A DNA stretch of 64,000 bases from NCBI GenBank assembly GCA_973895155.1, contig OZ316894.1, positions 18,414,001 to 18,478,000 on the forward strand. Reading direction: 5' to 3'. The DNA comes from Marsupella aquatica (lineage: Eukaryota; Marchantiophyta). The translations under genes were made by a program, and so were the position numbers. The notes beneath the pieces were generated by a model. That model saw only the letters and a list, made by a program, of their open reading frames with translations. It ran no database searches and was not told the origin of the DNA. Shown in pieces: positions 23,212-34,723 of this stretch; positions within the stretch are counted from its first letter, which is position 1, and every line of letters begins with the position of its first letter.

Positions 23212-24533
23212 TGGAATTCGTGGCCAAGCTAAATAATTTGATGACTGGTCCATTAATTTCAACCGGAAATCGATGCAGTTATGATGACTATATATCGAGG
23301 CTATCCAGAATCATGGAAGGGAGGGAACTTACAGAAGCTTCATCATCTATACCCACTACTTCTCATGGCATGAATCACCTGAAGATGGCGAGTGGAATGG
23401 CTGAAACTTGGCAGAAGTGGATGCATGCCACGTTGGTAGCAAGCCAGGCTAGAGAACTGCAACCAGTGGAGCAACAATCAGTCGTCGAGCAATGCCCTTC
23501 ACAGAAATGCATGCAATGCTGGGCACGCTGAGAATTTGACGACAAAGCACGACATTAGCGTCTCGCTTGAAAGTCTGCGGCAACACTTGGCATAGTCTCT
23601 GAAGGGTCGCGAATTTCGTCCCTTTTAACACGTGTTGCAGCCCTCTTTGGCCAGACCATATCGCTCTTGTTCATTGCGAATGATTGCTCCTAAAATGGGG
23701 TCTCAAACCTCCAAATTTTGAGGGGCCTTAACTTTTTAGTTAAATTTAGGGACAGAAATGATACCAACTTCATAATCCATAATTTTAGGCCATAAGAATT
23801 TGTCATATGCCATGACCATAAGTCAATGTCCGGCTACTGAAAAATAACCCTCCCAAAAAGCTATGGTTATTTATTCATGCTCAAAAGCCATCTTCTGCAA
23901 CTATGAGGTGAGATGCCTTAATGTGACAATTGAGATGCCTTAATGTGACAACTGAACCCGTTATTGGGAACATGTCTGCCATTGGGAATGGAAGTGTCCG
24001 ACCCCCACCCCCCAAAATTCATGGAACCAAACTTCCCAACTTTCAAATTAAGGACCTGGGTTTGACTATGACATTCGTGGCCTAAGCCACTGGCAACTGG
24101 GATCGAACCCAACCTCGGTCTTCATGGTCAGGTCCCAGCCATTGCATTATTATTGCTCTTAATATGAATAAATTTTGATTATAGGTTGTACGTTGCGGTC
24201 AATCAAATGTTCAAATATTTTGTGTGTTGGTTGTGCCTCTTTCGATTTCACTCAGCGTTTATGAAATGTCATTCTGTCCCCCCTGTTAAATTATGTGACA
24301 TTTTTCCTAAACATGATATGTATCTAAAGGTGACAGTTATGTAACACTTTTTTTTTTGCTTTGCTAGCTTACCATGAGATGGAGATAACACCCAACCCAT
24401 CTCCCTGCAGCTTGCACAATAATTGAAATCTAGTTGCCAAGCAAACTTGTAGACTGTTTTTTTGTTGCCTTGAAAACCGAAAGCAGGCACATCCAACAGA
24501 GGATAGATGTCCTGCTTTCGAGCATGCATTTAT
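23212..24533. other. Gene-free stretch upstream of the ELIP gene, including a possible SINE
   Basis: The proximal part may carry distal ELIP promoter elements; a palindromic AACACGTGTT containing a G-box core CACGTG is at 23627-23636. Around 24065-24165, the minus strand has a tRNA-like segment. Open frames at 23076-23531 show no homology I recognise and partly cover the promoter duplication. Confidence 0.4.
24065..24165 (-). repeat. Possible tRNA-derived SINE fragment
   Basis: On the minus strand a B-box-like GGTTCGATCCC follows, at about 30 bp, an A-box-like TGGCTGGGACC. This is the arrangement of an RNA polymerase III internal promoter. It does not fold into a convincing tRNA cloverleaf, so a SINE head is more likely than a tRNA gene. 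Confidence 0.3.
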
Positions 24534-24881
24534 GTTAGGTATTTACTCAAGGTCTAGGGTTACAACATGTAACCGTAGTTAGGCTAACCGTAGTCAGAGA
24601 CGTGGTTAGTTTAACTAGGATGCACACTATATGTCAAGCAGTGTTTGTCTTGGATAAGGGGAACTTAGGCTCATTGTTACGGAGCCAATTGAGAGACAGG
24701 GAGAGCTTGTGCTGTGGATGCTTGGTACGGTCGGTCGGCCTAGAGTGCATAAAGCTCTTGTGTGATCCCGTGGACGTAGCCTCATGTGGAGGTCAACCAC
24801 GTATCTCTATGTGTCGACTACTTGATCGTTGGATGTGTCATGTGCTTACCGTTGCGATTGTTGTCTACACTCAACAATTTC
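24529..24881 (+). mobile_element. Second solo LTR of the TGTTAGATATTGC family
   Basis: 24534-24876 begins TGTTAGGTATT and ends CTCAACA. Much of it matches 14905-15248, with a diverged first 120 bp. Flanks are ATTTA (left) and ATTTC (right), a 5-bp target duplication with one mismatch. There is no primer-binding site or internal sequence. Confidence 0.8.
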
Positions 24882-24904
24882 TATGTAAGGTAGCCACAAG
24901 GGGA

Positions 24905-25075
24905 CAATACCCACGGATTCGACAGGGACCCAGACCAGGAGGGAGAAAGGATTAAACCAGAACCCCAAAAAGGGCAGCCAGGGGCTGAAGGGATAATCGA
25001 TACTCCCACCACTACACCCCACCCACCCACCCACACACACACACACACACATCCCCCACACAACTTGTAGACTTC
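24905..25075 (-). repeat. Dispersed repeat with (CA)n, inverted relative to a copy at 61600-61790
   Basis: On the minus strand, a TGTGTG-rich run leads into GTGTAGTGGTGGGAGTAT, then TCTC/CCCTTGG-like and GGTCCCT blocks. The same order occurs on the plus strand at about 61630-61790. The (CA)n tract is at 25031-25050. The 61-kb copy is preceded by a possible tRNA-like head, so a SINE family is a reasonable guess. Confidence 0.5.
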
Positions 25076-25395
25076 TTGTAGCACGTGACTGCTTGGTCAT
25101 CTCACTCAATATGCTTACTAACTAACCCCCCGAGGTGTATATTTTGGGGTACCACGTGCGATCATAGTCTAATATAAACACACGTATTTTATAACATAAA
25201 TATTCCAAAAACATTCTCTATTTTTCAATATTAATGACCTATTTACTTTATAAAAGATATATATTAGAGAATATTCTATCAATATGGGTTTATAATACTT
25301 TCTTTTGCTTCCTATGCTTTAAAAAAATTTAGCTAATTTCTATGAAAAATACCTATTTTGGATCACGTGTGGTTCCTAAGATTTTTGATAGTCAA

Positions 25396-25430
25396 CCCCC
25401 CCTGCCCCCCCCCCCCCCCCCCCCCCCCCC
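25396..25430. repeat. Poly-C tract: C7, TG, then C26
   Basis: Seven Cs (25396-25402), TG, then 26 consecutive Cs (25405-25430). The exact length is vulnerable to sequencing and assembly error. Confidence 0.9.
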
Positions 25431-26879
25431 GATTTACACTCAACATCACTAATTGTTTACAGTACACTGCAACATACCGACATTGGGCTAGTATAACAGA
25501 ATCATCAATAAGAAATTATCTTCTTAGCAACCACAGGAGAACTAGTGACGGAGCTTGTTTATTGTGAGGTTGTAATGAACTGTGTGCAAGGACTCAAAGG
25601 CCATTGTTATATCACCAGCTAGCAAGTACCATTAATTTTCTGTCAGGTCTTCCTCTTTAGTAAGCTAAGATTATTAAAAATCAACAATTTCCTTAAGTCC
25701 TTGGACACAGTTAGAGCAAAACTAGCCTAGTGCAGATATGTTGTAGGGCATTCTACATTGTTGTTGTCAAAATGTGTTACTATAAAAAATAGTTTGACCC
25801 TGTAAAGTTTTGAGTAACTTGTGAGTAGTGAAGTTTTGGAGCTCAAATAGCACTAATTATGGAACCTAGCAACATAAATCAATGGTTTCCTGTGTGAAAA
25901 TACAAGAAAATTTTCTGAATGAATGGTTGATGTGAATCTAATGGTTTAGTGAGGGCTCTCTTGTTTTAATGTATTCTTTGTCCATGCTAGTGCTCAAAAA
26001 AGTCTGTTTCCGTAACTTTTTCAGCTCACATCTTCACATCCAAATAGTGTGACTACCATGCAACATTTTTTATATCAATAGTCCCACCACAAATAATGTG
26101 AAATGATATCCATAATTAGTGTTCCTGCTAAGACTAATTGAATCACTCTAAGTTACTGTTAATACACAGTTAGAGTTAGTTACTATTTCAAGTGGAATTC
26201 AAATTATTGCACTAACTGTGGTAAACAATGTAGGTCATGGGTGTGATTGAGCCGTCACTGAGCACATGGTATAACAAATCAGCTTATCTATAATTCAAAA
26301 ACTTTCTAAAAAGGTGAAGAAAAAGGAGTATTTAGCTATTTTCTGATAGAAAACAATTACCAAGAGTATAAAGAAAGATCACCATGATGATCGTTTTAGG
26401 AGAAAAATATTGATTTTGTAAAAATAATGCACTTTGTCCCACCCCGAATCAGGACACGTTTAACCCAATTTTAAAGTTCATGGTCCCCACTGGCCCCAGG
26501 CCACAGGCGAGCAAAACTGGCATGTTGGGGCCAATGTTACAGGAGCCTGCTCACCCACACTACACTGTGAGGGAAGAGTAGACAGTGCCATCATGACACA
26601 ACCGGATGGCCATGTCTACCTTTAATTCAGCAGAAGTCATGGTCAAGTGTGGCTTGAGCTCAAGAGACAGATAAGGGTACTCTCCACCAAAGCCAATTAC
26701 CTATGCCATTTGCCTCACTATTGACCCTATTAGCAGGGAACACTATGTTGGGTGGGGATGCTCTTATACTTTCTTTAGTGCAGAAGGATACCTTTGGTTG
26801 AAGACGTCTCAATATATAAAGTCACTAAGAAAGTTCCTCAACTTTCTTAGCCAAAATCTCACAATGTCACAATCATTCT

Positions 26880-27480
26880 CAAAGGCAAAGCAACCCAATA
26901 AAGGGAGGGAAAAGGAAAGGGAATAGCCCCCAAGATTACCAAAGAGGTCCACCAAGCCAAGGAGTACCCCACAACAACAAAAGAACAAAAAACAAAGAAC
27001 CCACTAAGTGATGCAGGACTACCACACTATTGGGCAGAGAATTGAAAAGCCTGGTAGAGCTCCGGAGTAAACACAGAAAAGTCTAGACAGGTAGAGGTCC
27101 AGAGTAAACCACACACAAGGGTCATGAAATGGAATCTGTCTAGAGGCACTAGAACCGGCACTAGAAGGGTCATGAAATGGAATATGTCTAGAGGCACTAG
27201 AACCAACTGACTCGGCACTCCGAAGGATAGGGCAATGGACACCGGGCACTAGAAGGGTCATGAAATGGAATCTGTCTAGAGGCACTAGAACCGGCACTAG
27301 AACGGTCATGAAATGGAATCTGTCTAGAGGCACTAGAACCAACCGACTCGGCACTCCAAAGGATAGGGCAATGGGGGCAATGGACGCCTTCTCTGGAAGG
27401 TTCATTTACCAACTGACATGCTTCGTTCAATTCTTTGTTCACCATGTTGCCGGTACTTTGCGCACATTCCATTGTTGTAG
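26880..27480 (+). repeat. Dispersed repeat with internal higher-order tandem array
   Basis: Diverged relative of 10990-11465. Inside it the block GTCATGAAATGGAATCTG starts at 27121, 27169, 27257 and 27305. The spacings are 48, 88 and 48 bp, so a short-long pair of 136 bp is itself duplicated. The long units carry an added GACTCGGCACTCC and GGATAGGGCAATGG segment. Confidence 0.8.
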
Positions 27481-28521
27481 GAAACATAGCCAACATTTAG
27501 ACAAATAGTGCCACGGCAACAGAAATACTGTTTAGACTTAGTTAAGACTGGACAGACAGCAGTAGCGTCCATTGTAATGGCAAGAGACAGGCCAAGCGAG
27601 AATCAGCACAAATCAGAGCACCGTTTCTGGGGAAGTTGACCAGACGGAATCAGCAAACACGATGATCAGAACTCCTTCGAGTTCGTAGACTGTTAATGCT
27701 GTTCACATATGTCTTCTTAAAAGACAATTGAAAAACAAAAGACGTTGGGACACATGCAGAAGATTGGGGAAGACACCATTGGAATTCAAAGACCCATCAA
27801 AACTCTTAAATCAATAAAAATAGCGATTACTTCATTACAGTCCTGACTTTTGGACAGGAAGCCCACAGGATGGGAGACGAAGATTACGGGAATTGAAACT
27901 GACACTCAAGAACCTAATGAGCAAATACACTAACACGAAGGGAAAATAGCCACCTGACAAAGAAAGCCTTTCAGATGAACCTTCAAGTCTCAAAGCTACA
28001 TTGTCAACGCCACTCTACGCAGTGAATTGCCTGGCAGCTGAACCCTATGATGATCCTGTCTTCCGGAATTCGTGGAGAATTCCGAAGCCATGACTTGGAG
28101 AGCGCAGAATGTAACTCATTTTAAAGTGCACGTAGCTCTAAATTCAGCAAGGGGGAGCTAATGCAATACGACAAGTCTGCGAGGGAATCATATATACAAA
28201 CAATGGTAAAATTGACCAAGACGAAACCTTTTGGCTAGTAACCAGAACAACTACGAGTTCGGACTTTGCTCTCTTCTCAGGAGAGTCAAAGCAATGATAC
28301 TTTCTGGTAGGGGATGAAATCTTGGGTCTTAGTGGCAGGTGAAAGATTGTGCTCTTTAGGGAGCATGTGTCACCACATGCCAGGCAGAAAACCTGGCATC
28401 CCGGAGACAGTATGAATCAATGAAGGAATGGATAGAGCAGCCAGATCCAACTATATGGGACACAACTTCAACGCTGTGTATATGGATAATGACGAGATGC
28501 TTTCACTCTGTTTATGAACAA
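27481..28521. other. 3' flank of the STAR1-like gene
   Basis: About 1 kb without a recognisable gene; it should contain the 3' untranslated region of the minus-strand ABC gene ending at 28522. Confidence 0.4.
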
Positions 28522-30207
28522 TCAATTTTGGTAAGCAGTGAAGAACTCAGTCATGACTACATTCTCGCTGCTACGTAGCTCTGCAGGAGTGGCAGTTTCA
28601 AGAACTACCCCTCCCTTCCCCAACATGGTGGCAACGTCAGCAACTCTACTAATCTGATCCAAGTCATGCGAAACTAAAACCACCGTCAAGCCAAGATCAT
28701 TCACCAGACTCTGTATGGTTTTCTCCACTGTTCTTGTGGAAGTAGGATCCAGAGAACTCGTAGGTTCATCCATCAGCAACACAGATGGATCATTGGCCAA
28801 CGCCCTTGCAAGAGAAACCCTTTGAGCCTCTCCACCAGACAATTCTCTTGCCGATTTCCCCAGGAAGCTAACGGATGGCTCCGGAATACCAGCTTGGAGG
28901 AGCAGTTCTTCCAGACGCTCCGTTGAGAGATCAATGCCCCTTAGCTTTGGTCCATACTGTAAATTGTCAGCCACACTCCCTGGACAAGTTGCTAACAGTT
29001 AACGATCCATGAGGTCAAGGCCAATGAGCGAAGTCCTCTGCAAAGCTGGAAGGCCCTTGATCAATCAACTCAAAGATGCATGTAATAGGACTGACAGTTT
29101 TAATCCACAGGTTCCCAAAACAGAGAGCGTCAGGGCATTCACCTTTAAACAGAGCAGCGGCCTGGAAGACCATACCTACGCGAAGGCGCAAAGCAATGAC
29201 ATCCAGTGTTGTCACGTCGACACCCTCATACAACACGGTTCCTACTGAAGGCTCCCAGAGACGATTAAGAGCCCTCAGAACTGTCGTTTTCCCTGTTGAA
29301 TTTGATCGTTTGTCAGCGAAATTTCATACTACAGTCAAAACGAAACTGACACTTGGATAAATTTTCACAGCAAACCGATTGGCCTTGATGTTGATGTTGG
29401 GGCAATACACTGACCGCATCCAGAAGGTCCTACAAGTCCGTGCACAGCTCCGGATTTCACTTCGAAGCTCACTTTATCCAGAATGACATCATCATTGGCC
29501 GCTTTTTTCGACAATTCTCGCACTTCAAGCTTGTATCCTGCGCCATAGGCAAATGCTGTGGTTTGCCTACAATGTGTAACAATGGACCAAATTCCCTTTT
29601 CTGGTCAGATTCCATCCACACAGAGAGAGTAGGGCACCGCCTTTAGGCCTTGCCAGGACCTTCAGCGCAAAAGAATCAAAATCTGGGACCAAAGCTGGGC
29701 GAATCACGTGTGAACTGATGACAATTTTACTCACCCAATGCCTCCCAACTGTCTTGAGCCATAGCTGGGCATGAAATTATGGCCGGGTTGCTTTGGGACT
29801 GTGGACAATGACCAGGAAAAGCATGTGTTGCTGCTTAAACAATCCTGGGGGCCCACTAAAGGAAATGGATGATGAGGCGAACAACACAGCACGCCACCAA
29901 TCAACGACATAGCTCACGCCAGAATTGTCCGTAGCCGTTTAGCTACATATGTTTCGTGCCCACAAACCCAACTCGTTGAAGACACGCTTTACACTTCGTC
30001 ATTCAAAAGCCACCCGAGAAATTATGATTGTCGTCTCTGGATGTGGAACGGAATACTCCTGCGAGGATCTCTACTAGCGGGATCAATTATACCAATTTCA
30101 GCAAACTTGTTCGCCGTGAATTCTACCAATTCCGTGGACACAACAAGGGACTGCTGAGAGAAGTAGACCGGCGCTGCCGAAGGGCTTTTCGTCTTCTGCT
30201 TCTTCAT
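28522..30207 (-). CDS. STAR1: ABC transporter ATP-binding protein, STAR1/ABCI17 type
   Basis: Soluble nucleotide-binding subunit. Rice STAR1 pairs with the membrane protein STAR2/ALS3 in a UDP-glucose transporter needed for aluminium tolerance. Four exons: 30207-30093, 29537-29415, 29292-29143 and 28979-28522, giving 846 nt and 281 residues. Walker A GPSGCGKTT is at residues 75-83 and is split by an intron. ALNRLWEPSVGTVLYEG is typical of STAR1. The Q-loop Gln is at 123, signature LSGGEAQ at 176-182, Walker B VLLMDEP at 196-202, and the H-loop His at 234 in VSHD. All ATPase motifs are intact and there is no membrane segment. The first 39 residues are poorly conserved; the start is the only in-frame ATG before a consistent donor. 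The membrane partner is not in the window. Confidence 0.9.
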
Positions 30208-31991
30208 AAGTTGATCTCCAGACGGTGCACGTGGGTCACCATCATTACTATCTCTGCTTTGAGCGATGGCCGTCGACGAATGAGCAGTAATTCGAGAAAT
30301 TTGAGGAGACTTTCAATCGATGCAGTGCAATGGGGTAGGGGGCGAATTGGGAAAGAAGAATGATTTCGAAGTGGACTGTTCTAACTCTGCTAATGCTTTT
30401 TGGTAATTGAAGGAATTCCACTGCTTTTGTTGACCACTCCCTAAAATAACTTATCTCGAATACGGACAAAAGCTTTTGTGTGGGCAGAATGCGCCTTCAA
30501 CAAGTTCATGTGTCCTAAGATTTTTTGGAATATATAATTCCCGTCGTAAATGTTGTAGTCATACACCTAGTTTCTGTTGCTTATCCGCACACGTAAGTTA
30601 GCTTTCACGGGTTTAGAAAAGGGTAATGTCTATGAGAGGTTTACAGCTATTTTGAGACCTCTGAAAAGTGTTCGGAAAAACGTCCTCCCAAATTCATGAG
30701 GTTTTCAACCTGCACTTGAGTCTCTTTGTCGTGGTGTGGAATCCCTCGGTCTATAGTGTATGTTGAATCATCACATTTAGAAGTCTATCAGAGATGCTTG
30801 GAAACTTTGATTTGGTCCCAAAATTCCAAGACTACTCTTTTACCTCCAGCAACAGATTCACTTTTGACATTCGCTTTTAACTCGGAGGCAATTACACTAC
30901 TTGCCTATGCCAGCCTTGGTAGATCATGGCCAGTTAGTGGATAAGTAAAGGATCCACGAGTCCTCCACAGCAAGTTCTCATTACGTGCGTATCTGTACTC
31001 ACGTAATTCTGAGCTCCCAACAAGAGTCGAGCATCTACCTTATCCAAAGATATATCAAGGGACCACGAGTCATCAACAGCAAGTTCTCACAATTGCTACG
31101 TTTAGGTTCCGAATGTCTTAACGGGCCCCGAGTCTAAATAAGCTCATACTTTCGTGCGTTGGTTAGTCAAATGAAAAGTCAAAGACCTCCCTACTTAATT
31201 ACTTGAGGTAAACAATCCATTGGCCAGCACCCAACTCTCCCAGCCATGTGAGCAAAGATTGAGACTTTTGTCAAAGATGCCAAGACTCCGCGGTGCTTTA
31301 CAATCTGGAAATTGTATCACTTTTCGAATCACCTCATCACCTCATCACTCAATCAAAGAGAAAGTAATTGTAGGACATAAAAAATAACCTCAGTACTGCT
31401 CACTGCAAGACTGATAGAGAGTTGACCGGCGAAGAACACAGGAGAAACAACCTTAGTTCATCAACTCAGTGCCCAGATTCGACATTCTCTGCTTTGAAAG
31501 TCATCAGTATGCCATATATACAAATATTAGACCGTTGATTTCGTTGGACAATTCCCACTTACGAAGTGAAAAGCATGATGCGTAGGAATGAATAATCCCT
31601 GAATCTAGGAAAGTATGGCACCCCCCTGTTACCAGGAACTAGCGACTTGCTTTTGGCACGTCTGTAACCTGTGGAAGTTCCATTATCTCTCGCATGCTAA
31701 CTATAATCACGAGGCGATAACACTAACTTGATAGAAAACAATACTTGTTTTCCCTGATCAGTCAGGCACTGTCACAGAGTCTTCACGCCTTTAACAGCTT
31801 CCTCCTTACGTTATCGCAACAGTGATGAAAGGTTGAATCTCCTGAGCTTAAGCCTCCAGTGACCACCTAGATACTACCATCTTATCAAAAAGTTATTTAC
31901 TCTCGTTAGGTCATAGTTTAAGATCCATGAAGACAATGGGCTGACCGGAAAATCGGAGGCTAAATAAGCCTGAGAGAAATATCTCATGCAA
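30208..31991. other. Spacer between STAR1-like and SDH2 genes
   Basis: About 1.8 kb. It holds the upstream region of the STAR1-like gene and the 3' region of SDH2. No additional gene, repeat or RNA was recognised. Confidence 0.4.
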
Positions 31992-33365
31992 TCACCTGGA
32001 GACCTGAAGTTGCTTAATCTTTTGGATCTGCATGCCAGGATTCAAACCCTTGGGACACGCTGCGGCGCAATTCATGATGGTATGACAGCGATAAAGCTTG
32101 AATTCATCGTCTATAGATTCCAGACGCTCCTTCGTGTACTCGTCCCGAGAGTCTGCTATCCACCTGCAAACAGAGGAAATTGACAAATACCTCTGTTACT
32201 TTTCGTTCGAGAAACCTCCCTTTTGAAGAACATAAGAGTTGTACAGGAACACTGTTGAAGGTAAATGCACCCAGAATGGACTTCAGAAGCAACAAAGGAA
32301 GGCAAAATCGTAGGAAATTAAAAAATCTTTGCAACATTTCTATGACTTTATTGAGAGTTTCCTTGGGGTCGGTCAAGCTTAGGCCATCCTACATTTAGTG
32401 ATATAGAAGGAAAGTAGCGAACGTGGAAAGTTGTTCAGAGACCCCATAAGCACATCAAAGACTAATATTTGAGAGAACCCATTTGTTCTTTTCAAAGAAG
32501 AGAAGGGTAATTATTTTTCTTATGGTGGGAACTCTGTGACGGGGAGAAGGAAAAGCAGCTCATGAACACGAGGCCCGCAAATATGTAGCAGAACCTAAAT
32601 CAAGAGAGGTTGAGGCGCTACTGGAAAAGATGGACATCCATACCTGTGGGCTTGCAGCAAAGCAGCGGGGCCCAGATATTTTTCGGGATTCCACCAGTAA
32701 CTCGGGCAAGAAGTGCTACAGCAAGCGCATAATATACACTCGTACATTCCATCCAACTTCTTCCGATCTGCCTTAGTCTGCAGTACTTCCCGTCCAGTTT
32801 CGCTGGGCGTCTTCCTTTTAAGCCAGGGCTCAATACTCTTGTATTGGTTGTAGAAATTTGTCATATCCACAACGAGATCCTTCACCACCCACATGTGAGG
32901 AAGTGGAGTGATAGGAGTAGCAGTCGCAGGGTTCGGGTCAATCTTCGTAAGGCACGCTAGGGCATTCTTCCCGTCGATGGTCATAGCGCAAGAGCCACAA
33001 ATACCCTCTCGGCAGGAACGCCTGAACGTCAGACCAGTGTCAACTTCATTTTTGATCTTGATGAGGGCATCCAAGACCATTGGCCCGCACTCATTGGTGT
33101 TGATAGTATAAGTCTGCAATTCTGGCTTCTTGACCTGGTCCGGGTCCCACCGATAAATGGAAAACTTCTTCATGTTCGGAGCCTTGACGTTGGCAGGGCT
33201 TTTGCTAGAAGAAGGCACAGCAGCGTCATGTTCGGAAGCCTTGTTAGACTGAGACGTCGAGATGAATCTCAGCGGTGCCAAAAGGTACGAGGAAGAAGAA
33301 GAAGGCGAGCTGGAGGGAGCCTTCCTCGCTATACTGGCCACGACCCTGCTCGCGGAGGAAGTCAT
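31992..33365 (-). CDS. SDH2: Succinate dehydrogenase iron-sulfur subunit, mitochondrial (complex II)
   Basis: Carries electrons from SDH1 to ubiquinone in complex II. Two exons, 33365-32644 and 32163-31992, give 894 nt and 297 residues. A Ser/Arg-rich presequence of about 60 residues fits mitochondrial import. The [2Fe-2S] ligands are Cys118, 123, 126 and 138 in CREGICGSC...[12 protein letters not shown] (210-220) supplies the [4Fe-4S] site and the first Cys of the [3Fe-4S] site. [14 protein letters not shown] (267-279) supplies the remaining ligands. The WW pair after SCPSY, near the quinone site, is present. All cluster ligands are intact. Purine-rich sequence upstream of the ATG is probably the leader. 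Confidence 0.96.
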
Positions 33366-34638
33366 CTTGGAAACCTACCGTTTTCAGAAAAAAACACAAC
33401 ACATACAGCCAATTCATTCTCTGTTCACAAGAAGAGAAGAGAAAAGAAGAGAAGAGACGATTCCACCAAATAATAACACCAAACCACAAGACCATCAAAT
33501 AAAAAAGCAAACCCTAAACACAACCACAACATCGAGCAAATCAAGCCAAGAGAGAAACGAACGGAAGAATCGGCATCATCTCACTCCACAGCAGACAATC
33601 ACACACCTGAACGCAGCAAAATCACTCCCCGATCGGAGTGGTCACTCCACTTCAGTTCAGTCTCCGACACTCTCGATCAAATTTCTCCTTGACAAAGTGC
33701 CTCCGATGCCTTGATTGCTTTCTTGCGTCTCGCGCTCCCAATCAAATTCGTCACTTAAACTCGATTCCGTCGTCGGTCGACCAAAATCCTCTCTGGATCG
33801 AGGTTTCTAAGATCCAGGTTCGATCGGATTTCACTACCCTTCTCTTTTCGTCGATCATTCTCCGAAAAGAAATCCAACAGGAGCAGTATATATTGTGGGA
33901 GGACTTTACCCCCTTGCGGAGCAGAGACGGTTTACGACTCAGAGGGGGAACGATTGGGAGTACGGTATGCACAAAAGTGTGCCGGGACGTGTAAGAACTA
34001 GATTCACACAAGGTTAAGTGAGAGTACGGTGAAACGCGTACTTTACACGTATGTCATTTTGCGGCGTCGTGTTACTTACTTGTCACAGTCACATAGTAAG
34101 TAACTTACTTACGACAGTTGGGAAAGCGATCTGACGGAGGACGGCGCACCATCGAGAAAGAGGAAAGGGGTGGGCATTTTCATGGCTCCAAAGTGGAAGC
34201 CAAGGGTTGAGGGGCAAGTTTACTTGTTGCCCAACATGTAAACTCATCACATTATTGTTCCCAAATGGGCCAAATGATCCAGTTTCCTCTTTATTCCCCA
34301 ACCAGTCCCTAATTTTCTTGAATTCCTTCCCGGCCCGGTCCCGGGCTCCCCTGAATTAGGGAGGACCGGCTCGGGGTTGGGTCAGGTCGGGGTCTGGGGC
34401 GGATCGGGGTTGGGGTCAGGGCCCGGCGAGGTCTGGGCGGGGTCAGGACAACTGGGTGTCCGGAGTGAAGGGCGACGGGGCCCAGACCCCTGATTTGCCC
34501 GTCAAGGCCAAAACGGGCGGGAAGGGTTAGTATGTTTCCTCGTTTCTTTTTAATTTGATTATACAGCTATAATGTATAGGTATAGGTGCATCTTCTCAAG
34601 CGTGTCCATTTTAACTTATTCAAAATCTAACTCCTCAG
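33366..34638. other. Region upstream of SDH2, with a GC-rich G-tract block
   Basis: The first few hundred bases should be the SDH2 promoter and leader. 34085-34115 has a short palindromic run of GTAAGTAACTTAC type. 34325-34505 is markedly GC-rich, with many GGGG/GGTTGGGG runs on the plus strand in otherwise average sequence, and could form G-quadruplexes. No full gene seen. Confidence 0.5.
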
Positions 34639-34723
34639 GGCTCCTGTCAAGAAAGTGAAGTCTCTGGACACACTGGAAAACCTGAAGTTGGGGATGAAAG
34701 TGAAAGTGGGGATTCAGGGCAAG
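34639..34723 (+). pseudogene. Possible orphan exon of an unidentified gene
   Basis: Bounded by a good acceptor (CTCCTCAG) and a good donor (AAG, then GTGAGT), 85 nt. One frame is open and strongly codon-like; it begins APVKKVKSLDTLENL and ends LGMKVKVGIQGK. The LGMKVKV segment resembles the start of an S1-type RNA-binding domain, but this is a guess. I found no neighbouring exons on either side, so it may be a gene fragment carried by a transposon or a coincidence. Confidence 0.3.

Larger units (their letters stand above)
24882..26869. other. Gene-free AT-rich stretch
   Basis: Apart from the inverted repeat copy at its left end and the poly-C tract, I see nothing codable. 25140-25380 is AT-rich, bounded by CACGTG-containing blocks (GGTACCACGTGCGATC and GGATCACGTGTGGTTCC), which could be the ends of a small inverted-repeat element. 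Confidence 0.4.

Noticed and set aside
24065-24165. Possible tRNA gene on the minus strand
   Set aside because: B-box-like and weak A-box-like motifs are present, but I could not fold an acceptor stem or a normal anticodon arm; kept only as a low-confidence SINE fragment.
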